Positions 1 to 4,950 of a stretch of DNA of 5,059 nucleotides are shown here, in pieces (position 1 is the first letter of the stretch; the number at the start of each line of letters is the position of its first letter). The DNA is from DASRBA01 sp036559665 (GTDB lineage: Bacteria; Myxococcota; Myxococcia; Myxococcales; Myxococcaceae). The position numbers were made by a program, and so were the translations under genes. The stretch covers positions 1 to 5,059 of the forward strand of contig DATBSS010000213.1 in assembly GCA_036559665.1 (NCBI GenBank). The letters run 5' to 3'. The notes under the pieces are model-generated. The model saw only the letters and a program-made list of their open reading frames with translations, had not been told where the DNA came from and searched no databases.

Positions 1-2
1 CG

Positions 3-179
3 CGCGTGACCGTGGTGAGCACCCGGCGCCTCGCCGTGGTGGCGCGGGTGGACCTCCCGGGCGCGCGCCTGGCCACCGTCCGCTTCTCCCGCGACCGGGC
101 CACCATCGGCGACGACGCGGGGCGGGTCGTGGTGCTGGACCTGGAGCGCGGGTGCGTCACGCACGAGCTGCGGCGCTGA
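3..179 (+). CDS. C-terminal fragment of a WD40-like beta-propeller protein (5' end outside window)
   Basis: The frame is open from the left edge to the TGA at 177-179 and gives the last 58 residues of a longer protein. The stretch TVRFSRDRATIGDDAGRVVV followed by LDLERG has the layout of a WD40-type blade: a strand with 'V-F-S-x-D', a turn, a G-D-D-x-G-x-V strand and a V-L-D-L-E-x-G strand. This suggests the closing blade of a propeller, which normally serves as a protein-interaction scaffold. Only one blade is visible, so the rest of the protein, its start and its location in the cell are unknown. The gene is convergent with the receptor gene: a single base (180) separates the two stop codons. 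The coding reading is well supported by codon composition and the blade pattern; the family call is moderate, and another repeat-type beta protein is possible. Confidence 0.65.
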   Translation, partial: RVTVVSTRRLAVVARVDLPGARLATVRFSRDRATIGDDAGRVVVLDLERGCVTHELRR

Positions 180-180
180 G

Positions 181-3100
181 CTACTCCCGGTCCATCCAGA
201 GGTATTCGAAGCGGATCTGCGGCGGGGTCTGGTGGAGTCGCAGACCCTGCACCAGTGGGCTCCCGGCTGCATACACGCGCTCGTGGTAGAGCGGGATCAG
301 CGAGCAGTCCGCCTGGAGGATGCGCTCCGCCTTGCGGTACAGCGAGGTGCGGCTCTCCGGGTCGATGGAGACGCGCGCCTCGGCGGTGAGCGCGTCCAAC
401 TCCGCGTTCCGGTAGCCGATGCTGTACACGGTCTGCGCGTTCGAGTTGAGCAGGAAGTAGAGGAAGTTGTCCGGGTCCGGGTAGTCGGCGATCCACCCTG
501 CCCGGAACGCGGGGATCTGCCCGCGCGCCACCTTCTCCCAGAACTCGCTCGCGCCCATCTGGAGGTGCGCCAGCTCCACCAATCCGGCATCGATCAGCGG
601 GCGGAACAGCACCTCGTCCTCGCGTTCCGTGTTCCGCCCCGGCGGGTAGTAGAGCGTCAGCCTCACCTTGGGCACGCCCGCCTCGCGCAGCAGGCGCATC
701 GCGAGCGCGGGGTCGGGGCGAGGCGGGGGCAGGTTCTGCTCCAGGTCCAGGATGCCGGGCGGCGTCAGCGCCTGCGCCACCCCCGCGCCCGGGTGGAACT
801 TCTCCACCATGGCGGAGACGTCCAGCCCGGCGCGGATCGCCTGCCGGACCCGCCGGTCGGTCCAGGGCGGGTCGCGCACGTTGAACCCCAGGAACCAGAC
901 CGACGGCGTGGAGCCGGCGATGACCTGGTGGTCCTCGAGCGCGGCGTCGTGGACGTTCTCGGCGTAGAGCCCGGAGACGAGGTCCACCTCGCCGCGCAGC
1001 AGCGCCTGCATCGCGTCCGGGCGCTCCGGGAACAGCTTGAACTCCAGCGCGTCCAGCATGGGCTGTTCGGGGATGTAGTAGCTGGGGTTCCGCTCCAGCA
1101 GCACCGCGGCGGGGTCCAGCCGCGAGACCCGGAACGGCCCGGTCCCGGTGGGCATCCCCCGCGAGTCGATCCGCGCCACCGCCGTGCCCGGCAGCGTGAC
1201 CAGGTGCAGGAAGAACGCCTTCGGCTCCACCAGCCGGATCTCCAGCGTGTGCTCGTCCAGCACCTCGAAGCCGCTCACCTCCGGCGCCTTGCCGGCCAGG
1301 TAGTCGGTGACGCCCTCCACCTCCCTCAGGCTCCACGCCTCCGGGGACTTCAGGCGCGGGTCCAAAAGGCGCTCGTAGTGGCGCTTCACCTCGCGCGCGG
1401 TGAGCGCCACCCCGTCGTGGAAGAGCACGCTCTTGCGCAGGTAGAACCGGTAGCGGCGCGCCGATGGGTCCGCGTCCCAGCGCTCCGCCAGCCCGGGGAC
1501 GATGGTGCCGTCCTCGGAGCGGAGGAGGGTGGAGTAGAGGTTGGCCGCCATCTCCGCCATCTGGCTGTCCAGCGTGAACAGCGGATCCAGCCCGCGGGTG
1601 GACTCGAACATCTCCTGTTGGTGGATGCCCACGCGCAGCCGCCCGCCGCGCTGCGGCTGGGGGAGGTTGAAGCGGAACACCTCGTTCTCCAGCCCGGACG
1701 CCTCGTGGGAGAGCTGGTCCACCGAACGCGACAGCCCGTCGCCGATCCGGATCACCCTCCGGGCGTCCTCGCGGACCTGCGCCACCTCCTCGCCGATGGC
1801 GGCGTCGCCGCGGGTGAGCACCTGGTGCGCGTCGCGGATCTCGTCGATGGCGGCGGTGAGCCGCTGCACGGCCTCCGAGAGCTCGTGTCCGGTCTTCGCC
1901 TGGTCCTCCGCCTTGGCGCTGGCGCTTTCGGCGAGGCGGGCCATCTCCTGGGTCTGCTTCACCAGCTCGCGGCCGCGGGCGGCCTGGGTGTTGCCGGCGG
2001 AGGTGACTTCCTCCACCCGGCGCGCCACCCGGCGGCTGGCCTCGACCACCGTGCGACCCTGCGACTCCAGGCGGCGGGTCTCGTCCACGGTGGCCTCCAC
2101 CGCGGAGAAGGTGCGCTCGGTGATGGCGCGGATTTCCTTCAGCGCGGAGGCGGCGCGGTCGCCCAGCTGCACGCCGGTCGAGGCCTGCTCGCGGCCCTCC
2201 TTCACCAGCTCCACCGCGGTCTCCACCGCCTCGCGGATGCCGGTCACCATGCCGGCGATCTCGCGGGTGGAGCGGGCGGTGCGCTCGGCCAGGCCGCGCA
2301 CCTCGTTGGCCACCACGCCGAAGGCTCGCCCGTGCTCGCCGGCCTGGGAGGCGATGATCGCCGCGTTCAGGGCGAGCAGGTTGGTCTGGTCCGCCACCTC
2401 CTGGATGACGTCGACGATGCGGCCGATCTCCAGCGAGCGCCCGCCGAGCGACTCGACGATCTCCGCCGCTCTCCGGACCGTCTCCTCCACCCGGTACATG
2501 CCCTTCACGCTGTCGCCCACCAGCGCCTGGCCGCGCTCGGCAGTGGCGGTGACGTCGCGGGCCAGGTGGCCGGTCTCGTTGGCGCGGCGGCGCACCGAGT
2601 CGATGCCGCCCTCCACCGCGTCGACGAAGTCCTCGGCCTCGTTGGCGAAGCGGGTGAGCTCGTCGCCCGAGGCGGCCGCGGCGGAGAGGCCCTCGCTCAT
2701 GGACTGCACCAGGTCGGAGGTCTGGTGGGCGAACTGGTTGAGCGTGCCGAGCGCGGAGGCCACCTGTTCGATGCGCTCGGTCATCTCGGAGAGCGCGCCG
2801 GTGGTGTCCTGGGCGAAGGTCTCCAGCTGGCCCACGCGCTTGCCGGCGGACTGGAGGCTCTGGCCCATGGCGGAGACGGAGAGGAGCGAACGGTCCACCG
2901 CCGAGCCCTGCCGCCGCGCCGCCTCCAGCAGCGCGCGGGCCTGTTCGCCCACCTCGCGGCAGGTGCGGTCCACGTTGCCGGTGACCCGCTGGACCTGGAA
3001 GAGGGCGCGGCGGAGGGAGAGCACCAGCCGCCGGAACTCCATCTGGCCGGTGAACGCCTCCGGGGTGGCGGCGGTGAGGTCGCCGGCCGCCAGCGAGGCG

Positions 3101-3321
3101 ACGATGGCGGAGCGGGCCTTGTGGCGGCGGGCGGCCCACTGGAACCAGGTGAGGTAGCCGCCGAAGGTGAAGCAGACGGCGCAGGAGAGCGCCACCGCCG
3201 CCCACTCGCGGAGGCCGGCCGGGTGCGTGCCGGTGAGCAGCCGCAGCATGGCCCCCACCAGCAACCCGCTCAGCAGGCCGCCCCCGAGGCCGAAGGTGTA
3301 GAGGAACCGCCGATTGCCCAT
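181..3321 (-). CDS. Membrane-anchored methyl-accepting chemotaxis protein fused to a C-terminal family-5 solute-binding domain
   Basis: A 1046-residue chemoreceptor-type signalling protein with an appended peptide-binding-protein fold. Domains in order: a short basic N-terminus (MGNRR); hydrophobic helices at about 6-29 and 41-62 joined by only ~11 residues; a basic RRHKAR stop-transfer at 65-70; a divergent HAMP-like segment (about 64-115, with AAGDLT at 78-83); a long coiled-coil signalling domain to about 550 with no proline between residues 88 and 553; and a solute-binding domain (SBP_bac_5) from about 559 to the end. The receptor hairpin tip is at 311-342 (DQTNLLALNAA, then AGEHGRAFGVVANEVR). 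Solute-binding signatures are GGRLRVG at 559-565, LRKSVLFHDG at 628-637, GTGPF at 726-730, RRVRQAI at 823-829 and GWIADYPDPDNF at 942-953. Family knowledge: receptor tips contact CheA/CheW; family-5 binding proteins hold peptides, nickel complexes and similar ligands. The binding domain has full mature length (~488 residues) but no lipobox, signal peptide or membrane segment before it, so I infer a cytoplasmic position. No CheR-binding pentapeptide is seen at the C-terminus (ends LWMDRE). The start ATG at 3319-3321 begins directly before the first membrane helix; no good Shine-Dalgarno precedes it. It is monocistronic as far as the window shows. Confidence 0.93.
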   Translation of the reverse strand: MGNRRFLYTFGLGGGLLSGLLVGAMLRLLTGTHPAGLREWAAVALSCAVCFTFGGYLTWFQWAARRHKARSAIVASLAAGDLTAATPEAFTGQMEFRRLVLSLRRALFQVQRVTGNVDRTCREVGEQARALLEAARRQGSAVDRSLLSVSAMGQSLQSAGKRVGQLETFAQDTTGALSEMTERIEQVASALGTLNQFAHQTSDLVQSMSEGLSAAAASGDELTRFANEAEDFVDAVEGGIDSVRRRANETGHLARDVTATAERGQALVGDSVKGMYRVEETVRRAAEIVESLGGRSLEIGRIVDVIQEVADQTNLLALNAAIIASQAGEHGRAFGVVANEVRGLAERTARSTREIAGMVTGIREAVETAVELVKEGREQASTGVQLGDRAASALKEIRAITERTFSAVEATVDETRRLESQGRTVVEASRRVARRVEEVTSAGNTQAARGRELVKQTQEMARLAESASAKAEDQAKTGHELSEAVQRLTAAIDEIRDAHQVLTRGDAAIGEEVAQVREDARRVIRIGDGLSRSVDQLSHEASGLENEVFRFNLPQPQRGGRLRVGIHQQEMFESTRGLDPLFTLDSQMAEMAANLYSTLLRSEDGTIVPGLAERWDADPSARRYRFYLRKSVLFHDGVALTAREVKRHYERLLDPRLKSPEAWSLREVEGVTDYLAGKAPEVSGFEVLDEHTLEIRLVEPKAFFLHLVTLPGTAVARIDSRGMPTGTGPFRVSRLDPAAVLLERNPSYYIPEQPMLDALEFKLFPERPDAMQALLRGEVDLVSGLYAENVHDAALEDHQVIAGSTPSVWFLGFNVRDPPWTDRRVRQAIRAGLDVSAMVEKFHPGAGVAQALTPPGILDLEQNLPPPRPDPALAMRLLREAGVPKVRLTLYYPPGRNTEREDEVLFRPLIDAGLVELAHLQMGASEFWEKVARGQIPAFRAGWIADYPDPDNFLYFLLNSNAQTVYSIGYRNAELDALTAEARVSIDPESRTSLYRKAERILQADCSLIPLYHERVYAAGSPLVQGLRLHQTPPQIRFEYLWMDRE

Positions 3322-3322
3322 C

Positions 3323-3334
3323 CGCAGCGCTGCG
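3323..3334. repeat. 12-bp perfect palindrome CGCAGCGCTGCG directly upstream of the receptor ATG
   Basis: The sequence reads the same on both strands over 12 bases and ends one base before the receptor start codon (ATG at 3321-3319 on the minus strand). It occupies the place where a ribosome binding site would normally sit. It could be an operator half-site pair, or it could pair in the mRNA and limit initiation. A palindrome of this length also arises by chance in DNA this GC-rich, so the functional reading is weak. Confidence 0.35.
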
Positions 3335-3391
3335 CGCGCTGGGTGTAACGCTAGCCCGGATCAGGTCGATTCGCGTCGGGAAACCAATCGC

Positions 3392-3412
3392 CGCTAGAGC
3401 AGAGCGCTAGAG
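3392..3412 (+). repeat. Tandem direct repeat of CGCTAGAG (3392-3399 and 3405-3412), 5-bp spacer
   Basis: Two identical 8-bp copies lie 13 bases apart, the second overlapping the candidate -10 (TAGAGT, 3408-3413) of the gene starting at 3421. A related GCTAGAG occurs at 4419-4425 before the hibernation-factor gene, and CGCTAG also occurs at 3349-3354. The repeat itself is plain in the sequence; whether it is a pair of regulator half-sites, two alternative -10 elements or coincidence cannot be told from one copy of the locus. Confidence 0.5.
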
Positions 3413-3420
3413 TCGCGGCC

Positions 3421-4407
3421 GTGGGAACCGCGCTCTCCCTGGTGCTTGCGCTCCTGGTGTCGGCGGATGGGCTGGAGCGGAGCTCCTACTGGTTCGAGCT
3501 GTGGGGCATTCCGGTGGGCGTGGTGACGCTGGAGCGCGGGCCGGCCGGGTTCACGTACCGGTCGAGGTTGGTGTTCACGCGAGGCGCGGACCGGACCAGC
3601 GTGCGGCGGAGCGCGACGATGCAGGTAGACGCCGCGGGGCGGATAGCGTCGGGGGAGGCGCCGGAGTCGCTCTGGCTGTCGCGGAGACCGGCGGCGCCCG
3701 GGTGCCAGCGGGTGGTGGAGGAACTGGGCGGGCGGAAGGGGGAGGCGTGCGTGCTGCGGCGGGAGGGGGAGGTCGACGAGGGGAAGGTGTTGGGTGCGGA
3801 CTACCGGGCGCGGTACGGAGGAGATGGCGCGCTCGTGGAGCTGCGGATCGGCGAGTCGCGGTTCGTGCGGCTGGAGGGGCCGGCGCGGGCGCTGGATCCA
3901 CCGGATCTCTTCGGGGACGGACTGCCGGTCAGCCCGGGGAACGGGGTCCTGAAGATCGAACCGCCCATCTCGATCCCACCTGCCGCGACCGCCCTCCGCC
4001 CGGAGTGGAGTGAGGCGGAGGCGCGTTCCACCTCGGAGAACGTGCATGGGCGGTTCGCGGAGAAGCGCCCGAGCGGCGCCGACTTTGGAGGTGGGCAGGG
4101 CTCGGATGCTGCCGGCTGCCTCGGGCACGCGCGCGCGTTCCTCGCCGAGGCGAAGACACGCGGGAAGAGCGCAGCCATCGTCCAGGGACTCCTGACGGAT
4201 CCCGGCGGCGCGCGCGCCTACCCGCATGTCTGGGTCCGGGTGCGGCTCACCACCGGCGCATCCTTGGACCTCGACCCGACCAGTCTCGACGAGGTCTCGC
4301 CATCGACCCACCTGGCGCTCGCTGCCGGCGCGACCCCGGGCGACGCGGGCGCGCTCTGGCTCGAGGTCCTGCACGGCGGTCACAGGGTGATGCGAGTCTC
4401 CCGGTAA
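3421..4407 (+). CDS. Probable exported protein with C-terminal transglutaminase-like (Cys-His-Asp) domain
   Basis: 328 residues. A hydrophobic N-terminus (about residues 3-14) looks like a signal peptide with possible cleavage after VSA (13-15), although it lacks the usual positive charge, so export is likely rather than certain. Residues ~20-180 form a beta-rich region starting SYWFELWGIPVGVVTLERG, resembling the 'W-x-G-x-x-V-G' opening seen in front of bacterial transglutaminase-like domains and in DUF3108-type proteins. The C-terminal part carries the transglutaminase-like core pattern: C233 in GCLGHA (Cys followed three residues later by His), H269 in YPHVWVRV, and D285 in LDLDPT, followed by STHLALAAG, which matches the usual 'D-P-T ... 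T-H-L-x-L-x-x-G' ending. Such domains act as cysteine peptidases, amidases or cross-linking enzymes on protein or peptidoglycan substrates; the substrate here is unknown. C95 and C110 could form a disulfide. GTG at 3421 is the first in-frame start after the TAG at 3352-3354; it has no clear Shine-Dalgarno. Divergent from the receptor, and followed 123 bases on by the hibernation-factor gene. Confidence 0.82.
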   Translation: MGTALSLVLALLVSADGLERSSYWFELWGIPVGVVTLERGPAGFTYRSRLVFTRGADRTSVRRSATMQVDAAGRIASGEAPESLWLSRRPAAPGCQRVVEELGGRKGEACVLRREGEVDEGKVLGADYRARYGGDGALVELRIGESRFVRLEGPARALDPPDLFGDGLPVSPGNGVLKIEPPISIPPAATALRPEWSEAEARSTSENVHGRFAEKRPSGADFGGGQGSDAAGCLGHARAFLAEAKTRGKSAAIVQGLLTDPGGARAYPHVWVRVRLTTGASLDLDPTSLDEVSPSTHLALAAGATPGDAGALWLEVLHGGHRVMRVSR

Positions 4408-4530
4408 CTCCCAACCTTGCTAGAGCGCAATCCGTGCGCCGCCCCGCGCGCCCGCCCGACGGACGAGAGCAGGCCCGCGCGATGCATAGCTTTGAGTGTG
4501 GCGTGCCCCCGGCGCGCTTACGGAGAGGCC
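4408..4530 (+). promoter_or_regulatory. Intergenic region upstream of the HPF/RaiA-type gene, with TGCTAGAGC motif
   Basis: The 123-base gap contains TTGCTAGAGC (4417-4426), in which TGC-TAGAGC resembles an extended -10 (TGn followed by TA-n-n-n-n), and further on TAGCTT (4487-4492) and TTGAGT (4492-4497). I cannot pair any of these with a credible partner hexamer at normal spacing. No stem-loop followed by a T-run was found, so there is no visible intrinsic terminator for the upstream gene and read-through into the next gene is possible. The gap likely carries the promoter of the hibernation factor, but the exact position is undecided. Confidence 0.3.
4522..4528 (+). promoter_or_regulatory. 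Ribosome binding site GGAGAGG for the HPF/RaiA-type gene
   Basis: GGAG (4522-4525) lies five bases before the ATG at 4531 and is the clearest Shine-Dalgarno in the window. It decides the start: the same frame is open further upstream to a TTG at 4417, but that extension is Arg/Pro/Ala-rich without family similarity and lacks such a site. Confidence 0.7.
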
Positions 4531-4902
4531 ATGCAAATTCCCTGGGAGGTGTCGTACCGGAACGTCCGGCCCACTTCGTCGATCCAGTCGCTGATCGACG
4601 AGAAGGTCGCCGGCCTGGAGAGGTTCTACCCGCGGATCATCGGCTGCCACGTGACGATCGAACGCCCCGGCCGCCACCACCGCCACGGGAAGGGCGCGCA
4701 CTTCCGCGTGCGCATCGAGCTCTCCGTGCCGGGGAACCGCCTGGTCGTGGGCCGCGACCCCGAGCAAGCGAAGGACCACGAGAACGCCTACCTCGCCATC
4801 CAGGAGGCGTTCCACGCCATGCGCCGCCGGCTCCAGGACTACGCCCGCCGCCAGCGCGGGGACGTGAAGTTCCACCCGGTCCCGATCCCCGCCCCGGCCT
4901 GA
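4531..4902 (+). CDS. HPF/RaiA family ribosome hibernation protein, short form
   Basis: 123 residues. The fold pattern is that of the YfiA/HPF family: strand (IPWEVSYRNV, 3-12), helix (SIQSLIDEKVAGLERFY, 17-33), strands (CHVTIERP 39-46; AHFRVRIELSVP 56-67; RLVVGRDP 70-77) and a long basic C-terminal helix (ENAYLAIQEAFHAMRRRLQD, 84-103) with ARRQRG. The loop PGRHHRHGKG (46-55) is strongly basic. Family members bind the 30S decoding region and shut down idle ribosomes in stationary phase or stress. From memory, the subfamily with this His/Arg loop and the RDP...ENAY...DYARRQRG pattern often continues into a cold-shock domain after 'G-x-V-K-x-H'; here the protein stops after DVKFHPVPIPAPA, so only the hibernation domain is present. 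The start is set by GGAG five bases upstream. It is in the same direction as the transglutaminase-like gene but 123 bases away, so probably transcribed on its own. Family call is strong; the choice between the names hpf and raiA is not made. Confidence 0.92.
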   Translation: MQIPWEVSYRNVRPTSSIQSLIDEKVAGLERFYPRIIGCHVTIERPGRHHRHGKGAHFRVRIELSVPGNRLVVGRDPEQAKDHENAYLAIQEAFHAMRRRLQDYARRQRGDVKFHPVPIPAPA

Positions 4903-4950
4903 CAAACCCTGGGGTAACAGATCCGCCCGGCCGCGGTGCTGGAAGCGGGC
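4903..4950 (+). other. 48-bp spacer before the edge gene
   Basis: No terminator hairpin, promoter pair or cold-shock-domain remnant can be recognised. GGAAG at 4941-4945, five bases before the ATG at 4951, is a passable ribosome binding site for the next gene. The short distance leaves co-transcription with the hibernation factor possible. Confidence 0.35.

Larger units (their letters stand above)
3322..3420. promoter_or_regulatory. Divergent intergenic region between receptor and transglutaminase-like genes
   Basis: These 99 bases separate two divergently read genes, so promoters for both should lie here. On the plus strand TAGAGT (3408-3413) fits the T-A-n-n-n-T pattern of a -10 hexamer and ends seven bases before the GTG start at 3421, which would give a nearly leaderless message. 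On the minus strand TAGCGT (3355 down to 3350) fits the same pattern, with the ATG about 28 bases downstream. Neither has a recognisable TTGACA-like -35 at 16-18 bases. I saw no sigma-54 (GG-N10-GC with TGGCAC/TTGC) or flagellar sigma pattern. The promoter elements are therefore guesses; only the divergent arrangement is certain. Confidence 0.4.

Noticed and set aside
2000..2620. Classical methylation-site consensus in the receptor helices.
   Set aside because: Candidate E/Q pairs such as E279-E280 are not flanked by small residues in the expected pattern, so I could not place methylation sites with confidence.
1541..3157. A second long plus-strand open frame (538 codons) over the receptor coil.
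   Set aside because: Ser/Arg/Thr/Ala-rich translation with no domain; another antisense shadow of the same gene.
181..3321. A change of codon use between the receptor part and the solute-binding part that could show separate origins.
   Set aside because: Hand-sampled 40-codon stretches gave C-ending counts of 23 and 24 in the receptor part but 13 and 23 in the binding part, so no consistent difference.
232..3348. A 1038-codon open frame on the plus strand, nearly as long as the receptor gene.
   Set aside because: It is the antisense shadow of the receptor. Its translation is low-complexity (runs of Arg, Gly, His, Leu, Ala, Val) with no recognisable domain, whereas the minus strand gives two clear protein families end to end. 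High third-position GC removes stops from the opposite strand.
3322..3420. Sigma-54 or flagellar-type promoter for the receptor.
   Set aside because: No GG-N10-GC pair with proper flanks and no TAAA...GCCGATAA-like pattern on either strand.
3394..4383. A 329-codon minus-strand open frame covering the transglutaminase-like gene.
   Set aside because: Arg/Pro-rich composition with no motif, while the plus strand shows a signal-peptide-like start and a Cys-His-Asp domain pattern.
4417..4530. In-frame 38-codon N-terminal extension of the HPF/RaiA protein from a TTG.
   Set aside because: Composition is Arg/Pro/Ala-rich and unlike the family; the ATG at 4531 has a good Shine-Dalgarno and matches the usual family start.
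4420..4905. Minus-strand 161-codon open frame over the hibernation-factor gene.
   Set aside because: Shadow frame; the plus strand encodes a clear HPF/RaiA fold.
4903..4950. Rho-independent terminator after the hibernation-factor gene.
   Set aside because: No stable stem followed by a T-run is present; the CCGG/GGCCGCGG stretch has no usable loop plus T tail.
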